Shown: positions 15,947 to 24,872, counted from the first letter of the stretch. The stretch: 33,482 nt of DNA from Candidatus Amphrikana amoebophyrae (GCA_030408475.1 JAUHQG010000030.1:1-33482); one strand, 5' to 3'. Made by a program: numbers and translations. The notes: generated by a model not told the origin, from the sequence alone.

Positions 15947-17442
15947 ACTCAAATTTTAAGAAACTTTTTGACCTTAACAAATCAAATCAAACTTTCGAAT
16001 CTCTTGAACGTCTATTATTTTGGGATCAAGAAACAATGATGCCTAAAAATGGTATCAACATCAAAACATTACAAAAAAAAGAACTAGCTTCATTAATTCA
16101 CTCAAAAAAAACATCTAAAGAATATAAAGAAGCTCTTTTAAAATTAATTGATATTGACTCCGGTCAAATTTTAGATAAAGATCTTGATATTGATCAAAAA
16201 AGATGTGTCGAAGTTATGAGATCAGACTATCAAAAGGCGGTCAAGCTCCCCAATTCCTTTGTTTCAAAAATGGCTGAAGTGAGTTCTGAAGCGACTCATA
16301 CTTGGATAGAAGCTAAAGAAAAAAATGATTTCGCTATGCTAGAGCCCCATCTTCAATCGGTTATCGATTTGATGAGAGAAAAAGCAGATCATTTAGGCTA
16401 CGAGGACCACCCTTACGATGCTTTAGTTAATGAATATGAACCGCATATGACAGTAAAAACGCTTGACAATCTCTTCAACCCTCTAAAAGAATCGTTATCT
16501 AATCTAACTAAAAAGTGTGCAAAAAACAGAGCTGATGACTCATTTTTATACGGTGTTTTTGACACAGACACTCAATTAGAAATTGGAAAAAAATTACTTC
16601 TTGAAATGGGACTTGAAGAAGGTAACTATCGATTAGACCTCTCAGCTCATCCATTTTGTATGCCTGTTCATGCCAATGACCTAAGACTAACTACTCGAAT
16701 TGAAGACTCAAGTTTTCATCAATGCTTATCAGCTACCATGCATGAAGGTGGACACGCCCTCTATGAGCAAGGTATATTAGCAGACCAGTTTGGCTTGCCT
16801 ATTGGGCAAAACGCTTCAATAGGAGTTCATGAATCACAGTCTAAATTTTGGGAAACCTTTATTGGTCAATCTCTCCCCTTTTTAAAAGGCTTTTACCCCA
16901 AATTACAAAGTGCTTTTCCTAAGCAATTAGGAAATACACCTCTATCTGACTATTATGAAGCTGTGAATCTAGTACAGCCATCGCTAATCCGAATTCACGC
17001 TGATGAAGTAACATATGGGTTACATGTTATCTTAAGATATGAAATTGAAAAAGCTTTTGTAGAAGGGAAAATGAAAGTGAAAGATTTACCCGAAGTTTGG
17101 AATGAAAAGATGGAAAAATACCTCGGGATGTCACCCCACACCAACAGAGAAGGTTGCTTGCAAGACATTCACTGGCCATCAGCCCATTTTGGCTATTTCC
17201 CAACCTATGCGCTTGGTAATTTATATGCAGCGCAGTTATTTAATGAAATGAAAACAGATCATCCCGATTATGAACTAAAGTTAGAAAACTGTGAGTATTT
17301 ATTTATAAAAAAATGGCTAGAAGAAAAAGTCCACCAGCACGGCAGACGATATGACCCGCAAGATTTAATTGAAAAAGCAACAGGAAAAAAGCTCTCCTCC
17401 GATGCTTTCACAAAATACTTAGAAAGCAAATATACAAAATAA
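15943..17442 (+). CDS. M32-family metallocarboxypeptidase (Taq type)
   Basis: A 499-residue zinc carboxypeptidase, the usual length for family M32. The zinc motif HEGGH is at 267-271, followed by the typical HESQSKFWE about 28 residues later. RIHADEVTYGLHVILRYEIE and the C-terminal HWPSAHFGYFPTYALGN complete the family pattern. It trims C-terminal residues from peptides in the cytoplasm; no signal peptide is present. It overlaps the stop of the LpxT-like gene by 4 bases, so it is in the same operon despite the unrelated function. Confidence 0.9.
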   Translation: MNSNFKKLFDLNKSNQTFESLERLLFWDQETMMPKNGINIKTLQKKELASLIHSKKTSKEYKEALLKLIDIDSGQILDKDLDIDQKRCVEVMRSDYQKAVKLPNSFVSKMAEVSSEATHTWIEAKEKNDFAMLEPHLQSVIDLMREKADHLGYEDHPYDALVNEYEPHMTVKTLDNLFNPLKESLSNLTKKCAKNRADDSFLYGVFDTDTQLEIGKKLLLEMGLEEGNYRLDLSAHPFCMPVHANDLRLTTRIEDSSFHQCLSATMHEGGHALYEQGILADQFGLPIGQNASIGVHESQSKFWETFIGQSLPFLKGFYPKLQSAFPKQLGNTPLSDYYEAVNLVQPSLIRIHADEVTYGLHVILRYEIEKAFVEGKMKVKDLPEVWNEKMEKYLGMSPHTNREGCLQDIHWPSAHFGYFPTYALGNLYAAQLFNEMKTDHPDYELKLENCEYLFIKKWLEEKVHQHGRRYDPQDLIEKATGKKLSSDAFTKYLESKYTK

Positions 17443-17465
17443 TAAAGTTAAAAAGAGCAAAACCA

Positions 17466-17819
17466 ATGCCAGGAATAGAAGTTTCTAAACTTGAAAAGAT
17501 CAAAAATCAATATAAATATCAAGGTCGCCTTTGGTCTCTTAATAAGCCCGTAAAATCGACCGCTAAAGGCAAGAAAATGATGGTTCTTGCAGTTAAAACT
17601 ATCGATAAAAAAAAGTGGGTTAAAGTTGTTCACTTTGGCGCACTTGGTTACCGTCACAACTATAGCATGAAAGCCAAAATCAATTACTTACTCAGATCGG
17701 CAGGAATTCGCAATAAAGAGGGAAAACTAACCAAAAATGACCCTTGGAGCGCCAACTATTGGTCAAGGCGTATTTTATGGCCATTGGATAAGCCTGCAGA
17801 TGGAAAAGCAGCAGTCTAA
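17466..17819 (+). CDS. Small basic protein, DUF5754-like
   Basis: A 117-residue, lysine-rich protein. The pattern is a beta-type N-terminus (KKMMVLAVKTIDKKKWVKVV), HFGALGYRHNY, a charged helix, then WSANYWSRRILWPLDKP. This resembles a small family of unknown function (DUF5754, from memory) that I recall from large DNA viruses and scattered bacteria, with a similar FGxxGY…W.S…WpLW ending. It lies 23 bases after the carboxypeptidase with a weak ribosome site and is followed at once by a strong bidirectional terminator. Function unknown. Confidence 0.7.
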   Translation: MPGIEVSKLEKIKNQYKYQGRLWSLNKPVKSTAKGKKMMVLAVKTIDKKKWVKVVHFGALGYRHNYSMKAKINYLLRSAGIRNKEGKLTKNDPWSANYWSRRILWPLDKPADGKAAV

Positions 17820-17820
17820 A

Positions 17821-17848
17821 AAAAAACCACTCGAAAGAGTGGTTTTTT
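17821..17848. terminator. Bidirectional intrinsic terminator
   Basis: A perfect 12-bp stem (17821-17832 with 17837-17848) with a GAAA/TTTC loop, starting with As and ending with Ts. It can end both the plus-strand operon (last stop 17819) and the minus-strand rplM–rpsI operon (last stop 17873). Confidence 0.92.
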
Positions 17849-17872
17849 CGTACTTCTTGTTTTGGCAAGAAT

Positions 17873-18277
17873 TTAACGCTTAGAGAACTGGAATTGCTTA
17901 CGAGCTTTAGCTCTACCATATTTCTTACGCTCTTTCTTTCTCGGGTCACGAGTTAAAAATGAGGCGTCTTTCAAAACTTTTTTGCGATCTTCGTCTTCTA
18001 GTAGAAGTGCTCTTGCTAAACCTAGTTGAATTGCATCAACTTGACCTTCAATTCCGCCACCTTTTACTCTTACTTTTAGATCAACTTGACCTATTAGTTT
18101 CATGAGCTCCAAAGGTGATAAAATTGTCTTTCTTTGAGCTTCAGTAGGAAAATATTCTTCAAAATTCTTACCGTTAACAACGATGTTGCCAATTCCTTTT
18201 CTCATTCGTACAGAAGCTACTGCTGTTTTGCGTCTTCCTGTACCAATCATTTCTTTAATTGCTTCTTGTTTAGCCAT
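17873..18277 (-). CDS. rpsI: 30S ribosomal protein S9
   Basis: A 134-residue S9. [14 protein letters not shown] opens the domain and [24 protein letters not shown] lies in the middle. The C-terminus [12 protein letters not shown] is the conserved basic tail that reaches the P-site tRNA. Length is normal. It is the second gene of the rplM–rpsI operon with a 9-base gap, the arrangement found in nearly all bacteria. The shared terminator at 17821-17848 ends it. Confidence 0.97.
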   Translation of the reverse strand: MAKQEAIKEMIGTGRRKTAVASVRMRKGIGNIVVNGKNFEEYFPTEAQRKTILSPLELMKLIGQVDLKVRVKGGGIEGQVDAIQLGLARALLLEDEDRKKVLKDASFLTRDPRKKERKKYGRAKARKQFQFSKR

Positions 18278-18286
18278 TTTTCATCC

Positions 18287-18739
18287 TTAAATTGATACTT
18301 CTTGCGGTTTTTGTGCTTGCATTTCATGAGTATTGCCTTTAACAAAGATTCTCAATCTCTTTAATTGAGCTGAAGACCTCTTATTTTTTGGCAACATGCC
18401 TCTTACAGCATTATATAGGATAAAATCAGGCTTTCTTTCCATCATTCTTCTATAAGGAACATCGCGTTGACCACCAACGTGCCCTGTATAGTATCTATAA
18501 AATTTTTGAGCCTCTTTTGAGCCAGTCAAAATGAGTTTATCACCATTATGTACGATTACGCCATCACCACAATCAGCGTTAGCAGTGTAATCTACTTTAT
18601 GTTTACCCATTAAAATTTTTGCTACTTCAGAAGCGAAGCGACCTAATGTTTTACCTTCCGCGTTAAGCGTTAGCCAGTTTCTGTCTTCTCTAGCTTTCTC
18701 TTTGGTAACAATTGTGGTCTTCGGACGTCTTAGTGTCAT
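18287..18739 (-). CDS. rplM: 50S ribosomal protein L13
   Basis: A 150-residue L13, an early assembly protein of the large subunit. Family features seen: NAEGKTLGRFASEVAKILMGKHK, GDGVIVHNGDKLILTGSK, then YRYYTGHVGG and RGMLPKNK. It is the first gene of the operon with rpsI. The 143-base divergent region before it may hold its promoter (TTGGCA and TATTCT at 17-bp spacing on the minus strand, weak). Confidence 0.97.
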   Translation of the reverse strand: MTLRRPKTTIVTKEKAREDRNWLTLNAEGKTLGRFASEVAKILMGKHKVDYTANADCGDGVIVHNGDKLILTGSKEAQKFYRYYTGHVGGQRDVPYRRMMERKPDFILYNAVRGMLPKNKRSSAQLKRLRIFVKGNTHEMQAQKPQEVSI

Positions 18740-18824
18740 TTCAAATAACCTTTTAAAATCTATGTGTTCAAGATGGATATAGAATACTGGTTTATCAATT
18801 TTTTGCCAAGGAGAAACTCCAACC

Positions 18825-18853
18825 TTGTCAAAAGTTCTATTTTCAGGTAGAAT
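18825..18853 (+). promoter_or_regulatory. Promoter of miaB
   Basis: TTGTCA (18825-18830) and TAGAAT (18848-18853) with exactly 17 bp between; the start codon is 29 bases after the -10. This is the clearest plus-strand promoter in the divergent rplM/miaB region. Confidence 0.55.
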
Positions 18854-18882
18854 GTTTTTAAAAATTTTATAGGATAAATTAG

Positions 18883-20217
18883 ATGAATCGCTCCCCTTCT
18901 ACCTTTTTCGTGCGCACATATGGCTGTCAAATGAATGAACTCGATACAGAACTTATGGTAGGAACTCTTTCAAAAAGAGGTTTAACTAGAGTATATGATG
19001 AGAGTGAAGCCGATATATTGATATTTAACACCTGTTCTATTCGCGATTTAAGTGAGCGAAAAGTAATGGGTAAATTAGGGCAAATTGGAAGATGGACCAA
19101 GAGAAAGCCCATTATTGGCGTAACAGGGTGCATGGCAATGGCCAAAAAAGAGTCTCTATTTAAAAAACTGCCTCATATTGACTTTGTTTTAGGAACAAAT
19201 AACATCTCTGATCTTGACTATGTTATAGATGAAGTGATAGCAAAGAATAAAAAAATGATTTTAACTGAGAAGCAATTTGAAGAAAATCTAGACTATTTTG
19301 TAGCTGAGCGAAATGATAAAGTTAAAGCTTACGTCTCTATTATAAGAGGATGTAATAAGTTTTGCACCTATTGCGTAGTCCCCTATACTCGTGGCCAAGA
19401 AGTTTCACGCCCTCCAGAAGATATAGTAAAAGAAGTTCAATTATTAGCAGACCAAGGTTATAAAGAGATCACTCTATTAGGCCAAAATGTCAATAGCTAT
19501 GGAAAAGACCGCCCTGACTGGAGTTGCTTATTCCATGATTTGCTTGAAAAATTAGACCAAGTTAACGGAATTGAGCGTATTCGCTTTATGACTTCACATC
19601 CTGTTGATATTACCCGTAATTTAATGCAAGCGATTCGCGACCTCCCTTCTCTTTGTGAATTTATCCACTTCCCTATTCAAGCTGGTTCAAATCGAATTCT
19701 TAAGAAAATGCACCGCATCTACACTAAGGAAGAATATTTTGAAAAAGTAGCGATGCTAAGGGAGATTGTACCCAATGCAACACTTGGCACTGATATAATC
19801 GTTGGTTTCTGTACCGAAACAGACGCTGAATTTGAAGAAACTTTCCAAGCCTTTAAAGAAATTGACTACTCTGTAGCCTTTATCTTTTCATATAGCGCAA
19901 GAAAAGGGACTCCAGCGATGCGTTGGAAAGATGATATTCCTGAAGAAGTGAAGCAAGAAAGACTTCAAAGATTACTTCAGCTTTACTATAAAATGCAAGC
20001 AAAGCAATTTCAAGATCTAGTAGGGACTGAAAAGGAAATTCTTTTTGAAAAAGTGGGTAAAAACGGAATGGTTAAAGGGCGCACCAGATGTTGGCAAAAC
20101 ACTATTGTGCCAGGAGGCGAAGAGCTAGTTGGAACCCTTCAAAGGGTTAAAATCCACGGATTTTCCAACCAAACTCTCCACGCCGAGTTGTTAAGGCAAC
20201 CAGCTAGTTTACTGTAG
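18883..20217 (+). CDS. miaB: tRNA-2-methylthio-N6-dimethylallyladenosine synthase
   Basis: A 444-residue radical-SAM methylthiotransferase that adds the methylthio group to i6A37 of tRNAs. All six iron–sulfur cysteines are visible. C15 (TYGCQMN), C51 (NTCSIR) and C83 (TGCMA) bind the auxiliary cluster; C157, C161 and C164 (RGCNKFCTYC) bind the SAM cluster. The C-terminal part is a TRAM domain. MiaB rather than MtaB or RimO is supported by length and by the YGCQMN/PYTRGQE pattern. AGGA lies 8 bases before the ATG. Its 3' end overlaps the convergent membrane-protein gene by 9 bases. Confidence 0.93.
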   Translation: MNRSPSTFFVRTYGCQMNELDTELMVGTLSKRGLTRVYDESEADILIFNTCSIRDLSERKVMGKLGQIGRWTKRKPIIGVTGCMAMAKKESLFKKLPHIDFVLGTNNISDLDYVIDEVIAKNKKMILTEKQFEENLDYFVAERNDKVKAYVSIIRGCNKFCTYCVVPYTRGQEVSRPPEDIVKEVQLLADQGYKEITLLGQNVNSYGKDRPDWSCLFHDLLEKLDQVNGIERIRFMTSHPVDITRNLMQAIRDLPSLCEFIHFPIQAGSNRILKKMHRIYTKEEYFEKVAMLREIVPNATLGTDIIVGFCTETDAEFEETFQAFKEIDYSVAFIFSYSARKGTPAMRWKDDIPEEVKQERLQRLLQLYYKMQAKQFQDLVGTEKEILFEKVGKNGMVKGRTRCWQNTIVPGGEELVGTLQRVKIHGFSNQTLHAELLRQPASLL

Positions 20218-20793
20218 ACCCACTATTTGAGTTGGTCTACGCGTAAAGGTGGCGATGGCTAAACCTGCTAAAAACCAAGTGACCAGTAAATCTACGATAT
20301 TGACTCCAATATACATAGTTGGAAAGTGCCACCAAGTCCACATGGGTAAATAGACCATCAAAGACCCCATTAAGACCATCCCTAAAATAGAAAAAAGTCG
20401 ACCTATATAAGATCTTATATCAGACGCCTTCACAATCCAAGTGATCAAAAAAGCAACGATTAATTGAGTGATAAAAGAATAAATATATGTCATTGGAGAC
20501 ATAGGGTTTTTAGCATCAACATCAATTGCTGCGAACATCACAATTCGTTCTTTAGGGTTTGGTTTAACCTTACCATCAGCTAATTCTTCTGCGTCCTTTT
20601 TAGCATCATTGGGTTTAGGAATGACATAAACACCTGACTTCGGAGCATTTCGCAAAATAGTAGTTTGAACACTACTTTCACTTTTAAAATGCTCCATGGT
20701 GTTCAGATGCCAAGGCAAGACCATCCAAGAAACAGCTCCCCAGATAAATGCGATGATACCACCCACGATTGTTCCTTTAATTACTGCTTTCAT
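20209..20793 (-). CDS. Four-helix integral membrane protein of unknown function
   Basis: A 194-residue protein with helices near 6-27, 103-122, 130-152 and 160-183. The loop after the first helix is about 75 residues, largely hydrophilic and lysine-rich (about 64-84). A Trp-rich stretch, PMWTWWHFP, lies between the last two helices. No enzyme motif was seen. It has a good ribosome site (AAGGAAGGT) and begins 30 bases after the stop of the exported methyltransferase-like gene, so it may share that transcript. Confidence 0.75.
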   Translation of the reverse strand: MKAVIKGTIVGGIIAFIWGAVSWMVLPWHLNTMEHFKSESSVQTTILRNAPKSGVYVIPKPNDAKKDAEELADGKVKPNPKERIVMFAAIDVDAKNPMSPMTYIYSFITQLIVAFLITWIVKASDIRSYIGRLFSILGMVLMGSLMVYLPMWTWWHFPTMYIGVNIVDLLVTWFLAGLAIATFTRRPTQIVGLQ

Positions 20794-20823
20794 ATACCTT
20801 CCTTGGGTATGAATTTATTAAAT

Positions 20824-21939
20824 TCATTCTTGTACTAAGAAGTTGAAAAAAAGACTAGAAACTTTTTTTTCTCCACGAGCTTTTGAAAACTGAATCGTCT
20901 TTTTTAACATCTTGTTTGAAAACTTTCGCCCCCCTTTATCTTCGTGATATATATCATCCAGGTCGATCATTTCTATGTGAAGACCTTGGACTATCATATT
21001 ATTCACCATCCAATCTGATGTTTTTACATTTTGCAAATCAGTGATTCCTTTTATTATATGTCGACTAGAAGGGTAAGAGCCATAATATGACATAAAGGAA
21101 AGTATATTGATCCCTGGCAGCCATTCTGTTTCCCTAACATGAGAGTTATATCGATGATCAATTTTTTTCAATTTTTTTTGATTATAGTCACAAATAATAT
21201 AATGATCTTCATAAGGAAAAGACTCCATCAACCAAGTTTTCATCTTCAGTTTATTCTTCAATCCTCGCACATGATAGATGCCTGAGAACAACCCTTCTTG
21301 AGTATGCCTTGGAACCTTTCCAAGTAATATCGCCTGATTTTTCCTTAAAAACTTAAGAATATCTCTCCTTATTTTTAAATTTTGTACGCTTAGCGTTTTT
21401 TCTATCGGAGGTGTTTCTATAATAATATCATACCCCATATCTAAAATATGATTTGCTAACAGCTCCCAATTATCACCAAACCAATGGAAAATATTTAAGG
21501 CTAATATCACATCAAAATGTTCACAAGCAGAGAGCTTTCCAATTTGATCTATTTCGATTTTATGTTGTAACAAAACAGTATTAGATAATTCATTATCAAT
21601 ACAAATTGATCTAAGCTGATCGCCTATTTTTGGATAAGATTTATTGTTTCCTTCTAACATCACAAAAACAGACTGAGGATATTTTTCAGCAGACCTAATT
21701 GAGTAATAACCCTGTGCCGCTCCAATATCTAACATTGTAAAAGGTCTATTGTAGCGAGATAACACTTTATCAATAATTTGATATCGTTTTTCACAGTAAT
21801 TGTGATTATAATTTGCCTTCTTTGCTACACGTCCCTTTATCCAAATATCTTGATACTGCTCATAACCCGCTTTCGTGATATCCAAAAAAGCATAACAATG
21901 AATAGAAAGTCCTAAAAATAGAAGAAAAAAATAGCGCAT
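20824..21939 (-). CDS. Second exported SAM-methyltransferase-like protein
   Basis: A 371-residue protein starting at the ATG at 21939. The reading frame is open to an ATG at 22002, but that codon lies between a -35 and -10 pair, and only the inner start gives a proper signal peptide (MRYFFLLFLGLSIHCYA, cleavage near residue 16). The mature protein has a classic class I motif I, MLDIGAAQGYYS (about 69-80), then an acidic strand end MLEGNN, and FDVILALNIFHWF (motif II region). About 200 C-terminal residues beyond the Rossmann core are unassigned. It is not obviously a close copy of the protein at 1231-2046 but has the same export-plus-methyltransferase design. Substrate unknown. Confidence 0.65.
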   Translation of the reverse strand: MRYFFLLFLGLSIHCYAFLDITKAGYEQYQDIWIKGRVAKKANYNHNYCEKRYQIIDKVLSRYNRPFTMLDIGAAQGYYSIRSAEKYPQSVFVMLEGNNKSYPKIGDQLRSICIDNELSNTVLLQHKIEIDQIGKLSACEHFDVILALNIFHWFGDNWELLANHILDMGYDIIIETPPIEKTLSVQNLKIRRDILKFLRKNQAILLGKVPRHTQEGLFSGIYHVRGLKNKLKMKTWLMESFPYEDHYIICDYNQKKLKKIDHRYNSHVRETEWLPGINILSFMSYYGSYPSSRHIIKGITDLQNVKTSDWMVNNMIVQGLHIEMIDLDDIYHEDKGGRKFSNKMLKKTIQFSKARGEKKVSSLFFNFLVQE

Positions 21940-21980
21940 ATCAAACCTATATATTATTAAATTAGACAATAAATAGGGCA

Positions 21981-22009
21981 ACACTACTTTATGTATTTCC
22001 ATTTGTCAA
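21981..22009 (-). promoter_or_regulatory. Promoter of the exported methyltransferase gene
   Basis: A consensus -35 TTGACA (22009-22004) and TAGTGT (21986-21981) with 17 bp between, on the minus strand. The leader would be about 35 bases to the ATG at 21939. The outer ATG at 22002 falls within the spacer and so would not be transcribed. Confidence 0.5.
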
Positions 22010-22020
22010 GTACTTACAAA

Positions 22021-22085
22021 AAATTCCATTATATAAGCTCTTGTTGAACTCTTCTTCTGCCATCAGCTCAATTCCTAGTTTATGC
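22021..22085 (-). pseudogene. Displaced fragment of the ligA 3' end
   Basis: These 65 bases align without gaps to 22853-22917, the end of ligA plus the first codons of the next gene, with 54 identities counted by eye. Translated on the minus strand it reads HKLGIELMAEEEFNKSL, against QKLGVALMTEEEFNKSL in LigA. The stop codon is changed to TAT. No more of the BRCT domain is recognisable upstream. It is a remnant of a duplication or rearrangement. The gene-free stretch 21940-22244 otherwise holds only the promoter above and one short doubtful ORF. Confidence 0.8.
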
Positions 22086-22240
22086 TAAAAAGGAACGTCC
22101 ACTACAGATTGATCAATCTAAAACAAATCTCTAAAGAGATCTTAAAAGAAAGTCTCGTTGACCACTCTGAAAGTGAAATGGAAATGTTAAAAGTTTGGTA
22201 TAAAGAGAACTCAGATGTGCTTCAAAGTCTTGACTTCTAG
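22082..22240 (+). CDS. Doubtful 52-residue ORF
   Basis: An ATG-to-TAG frame of 52 codons, rich in Leu, Lys and Glu and helical in appearance (KEILKESLVDHSESEMEML). There is no ribosome site, an in-frame stop lies 4 bases before the ATG, and it starts within the ligA fragment. It could be the surviving end of a lost gene rather than a working one. It ends 4 bases before the 3' end of the acetyltransferase pseudogene on the other strand. Confidence 0.2.
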   Translation: MLKRNVHYRLINLKQISKEILKESLVDHSESEMEMLKVWYKENSDVLQSLDF

Positions 22241-22244
22241 TTAC

Positions 22245-22861
22245 TTAAGCGTTTGAATGTAAAGCCGCTTTACATTCAATCTCTTTACTCCACACCCAAA
22301 CTTGCTTTTTACTCTCTTTTAGTTCACCTACCCCTTTGTAAGATATGAACAAGTCTAATCCATCGTCAGGAATGCACCCTCTTTTTTTCCAAAAACTAAC
22401 CTGTGAATAATAACCTTGAGGAGGATTTGGATCATCTCTGACTCTTTGCGAAGTGAAAAAAAATAGTTTCTTATACTTCCCTAGCTCTTTAGCACAACTC
22501 TCTCGCATATCAAAGAGCTTTTTCCCAAACCCTTCTCCTCTATATGGCTTCAACAACAATGTTTCTGCTCCATAAAAACATTCCTTTACATTTTCACCTC
22601 TAGAGATTAATAAATCTTTTAGCCCCCCCCACTTTCATATTCCAATGGGTAACCCGTGGATAATCCCACTATTTTGTTGTCTGAAGTAGCTACCACTACT
22701 AAGCCATCATTCATATCAAAATACTTTTTAAGAGAGGGCATTTCTTCTTCAACTGTACCTTCATATAGAAATGGAAACTCTTTAAACACTTCTATTCTTA
22801 ATTTAGCAATGTGAGGCAACAGATCTTTTAATTCCTCACCTCTATAAACTTCAAATTCCAT
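22245..22861 (-). pseudogene. GNAT-family acetyltransferase split by a frameshift
   Basis: Two frames together make one GNAT protein. The first (22861 down to 22619, 80 residues) has the N-terminal half, with EFEVYRGEELKDLLPHI and VVVATSDNKIVGLSTGYPLE, the central beta strands. The second (down to 22245) has the acetyl-CoA loop, KPYRGEGFGKKLF, and the C-terminal half. They meet at a run of eight Gs. One more G (or two fewer) would give a continuous protein of about 205 residues. As written, the frame ends in a TAA directly after the G-run. It begins 1 base after the ligA stop, so it is probably co-transcribed with ligA. It may be a phase-variable gene, a decaying gene or a base-count error. 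Confidence 0.8.
22623..22630. repeat. Homopolymer of eight Cs (G8 on coding strand)
   Basis: This is the longest C/G run I noticed in the window and lies exactly at the frame break of the acetyltransferase gene. Such runs gain and lose bases by slipped-strand mispairing. Confidence 0.9.
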
Positions 22862-22862
22862 T

Positions 22863-24872
22863 TTACAAGCTCTTGTTAAATTCTTCTTCTGTCATAAGTG
22901 CAACGCCTAGTTTTTGCGCTTTTTTAAGTTTGGATCCCGCCTCTTCTCCATACAAGAGGAAATCTGTTTTTGCAGAAACAGAGGAAGAAACTTTACCCCC
23001 TCTCTCTTTTATAAGTGAACCCGCCTCGGTCCTTGTATAACCCTCAAGTGATCCCGTTAATACAAACGTTTTACCAAAAAAGGGGTGATCACTATTGGTC
23101 GCCACCTTAGGAACTATTGGTTTTACACCAAGTTGCTCTAAATCTTTTAACTCTTGTATGTGGGTAGGATGAGCTAAATAATCTATTACTGAATGGGCTA
23201 CCTTCTCTCCAACTCCATCTAAATCAACAATTTCTAATTCGCTCAAATTCATAAACGCTTCTAAAGTTTTAGCGTGTGCCGCTATCACTTCAGCTGTACC
23301 CTTACCTACAAATTTAATGCCCAATGCGAGTATGAGGCGATAAAATTCTATATCTTTAGACTTCTCAATCGCATCAATTAAATTGTCTGCCGACTTCTCT
23401 TTAAAACCTTCTAAAGTGAGTAAATCATCTGAAGTAAGCTTATATATATCGGAAAACTTTTGAACCAAACCACTATCAACTAGCTTTTCCACCACCTTGT
23501 CACCTAAGTTCTCAATATCCATCGCTGGCTTCGAGGCAAAAAAGATCAATTTCTTAATGTTTTGCGCCGTGCATTCTTTATGATTAATACAACGAGTCGC
23601 CACTTCACCCTCTTCTCGAACAACTCTCTCACCGCAACTTGGGCACTCAAGTGGCATGTTCCATGGCGTTGAATTTTTAGGCCGTTTTTCAAAATCAACC
23701 AAAGTTACTTTAGGGATGACATCTCCCCCTTTTTCAATCCACACCGTATCGCCAATACGTATGTCTTTTCGCCTGATCTCATCCATATTATGAAGAGTTG
23801 CTCTCGCAATAGTACTCCCAGCTAAAAATACAGGAGCAAGTTCTGCTACTGGAGTTAATACACCCGTTCTTCCCACTTGAACCGTTATCGATTCAATTGT
23901 TGTTGTCGCTTTTTCAGCCGCAAACTTATAGGCCACAGCCCAACGGGGCACTTTAGCTGTCGTTCCTAAAGCCTTGCGCTTATCTATAGAGTCCAATTTG
24001 AGAACTATACCATCAATTTCAAACCTCATTTCTGAGCGTTGCTTTTCGATTTTGGCCGCATATTCTAATATTTGCTCTGCTGTTTCTACTACAGCTATTT
24101 GATCTTCTGAAAAAGTAGGGAAACCCAACCCCTTTAAGTAGGCGGGTACTTCATGTTGATACTTTACCTGCCTTGAGCTATCTTCAATTATCCCAAACGC
24201 TATGAAGTCTAGCTTTCGACGATAAACCTCTTTCGAATCAAGCAATTTCAGTGATCCCGCTGCCGCATTTCTAGGATTAGCCCATATCTCTTCCCCGCTT
24301 TCCTCTTTAACTCGATTAAGCTCTTGAAAAACTTGGAGTGGCATAAAAACTTCGGCCCGCACTTCTAAAACTTCAGGAATATTTTTCCCCTTTAATTTAT
24401 AAGGTAAGCTCTTAATGGTTTTGATATTTTGAGTGATGTCATCCCCTTTTTTCCCATCACCGCGAGTAATGCCATGAACTAACACCCCATTTTCATAGCG
24501 CAAAGAAATAGCCAAACCATCCATTTTAAGCTCAGCACAAATGGGCGCTGTTTTTGTCTCTAATAACTTATGCAATCGATCTACAAAATCACACAACTCT
24601 TCCCTATTATAAGTATTTGCTAATGATAACATAGGAGCAGAATGAGCTTTTCTCTTAAAAGTTGAATGAGTTGAATCCGATATTACTTGTGTTGGCGATG
24701 AGGGTAAAATCCATTGAGGATGCCCTTTTTCTATCTCCTCTAACTCTTTATACAAAACATCATATTCATAATCAGAAATTTCAGGTTTAGCTTCAATGTA
24801 GTATTTAAAATCGTGGTGTCTGAGAGCTTCTACTAACTCTGTATATTTCTCGTATGTCTCTTCTTTTACCAC
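22863..24872 (-). CDS. ligA: NAD-dependent DNA ligase
   Basis: A 669-residue NAD+-dependent ligase that seals nicks in replication and repair. In order: domain Ia with YYIEAKPEISDYEYD, the adenylation motif ELKMDG (nucleophile K116), the OB fold, a four-cysteine zinc finger (CPSC…C…C, about 406-430), helix–hairpin–helix repeats and a C-terminal BRCT domain ending EEEFNKSL. The frame is open to an ATG at 24914, but that start has no ribosome site and would overlap glgB by 49 bases. A GTG at 24872 has AGAGG 7-8 bases upstream, overlaps the glgB stop by 7 bases and gives the normal N-terminal length. It is probably coupled to glgB. Confidence 0.95.
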   Translation of the reverse strand: MVKEETYEKYTELVEALRHHDFKYYIEAKPEISDYEYDVLYKELEEIEKGHPQWILPSSPTQVISDSTHSTFKRKAHSAPMLSLANTYNREELCDFVDRLHKLLETKTAPICAELKMDGLAISLRYENGVLVHGITRGDGKKGDDITQNIKTIKSLPYKLKGKNIPEVLEVRAEVFMPLQVFQELNRVKEESGEEIWANPRNAAAGSLKLLDSKEVYRRKLDFIAFGIIEDSSRQVKYQHEVPAYLKGLGFPTFSEDQIAVVETAEQILEYAAKIEKQRSEMRFEIDGIVLKLDSIDKRKALGTTAKVPRWAVAYKFAAEKATTTIESITVQVGRTGVLTPVAELAPVFLAGSTIARATLHNMDEIRRKDIRIGDTVWIEKGGDVIPKVTLVDFEKRPKNSTPWNMPLECPSCGERVVREEGEVATRCINHKECTAQNIKKLIFFASKPAMDIENLGDKVVEKLVDSGLVQKFSDIYKLTSDDLLTLEGFKEKSADNLIDAIEKSKDIEFYRLILALGIKFVGKGTAEVIAAHAKTLEAFMNLSELEIVDLDGVGEKVAHSVIDYLAHPTHIQELKDLEQLGVKPIVPKVATNSDHPFFGKTFVLTGSLEGYTRTEAGSLIKERGGKVSSSVSAKTDFLLYGEEAGSKLKKAQKLGVALMTEEEFNKSL

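Noticed and set aside
22106..22119. 14-base perfect palindrome (AGATTGATCAATCT)
   Set aside because: A single short palindrome inside a doubtful region with no linked promoter; not enough to call an operator.
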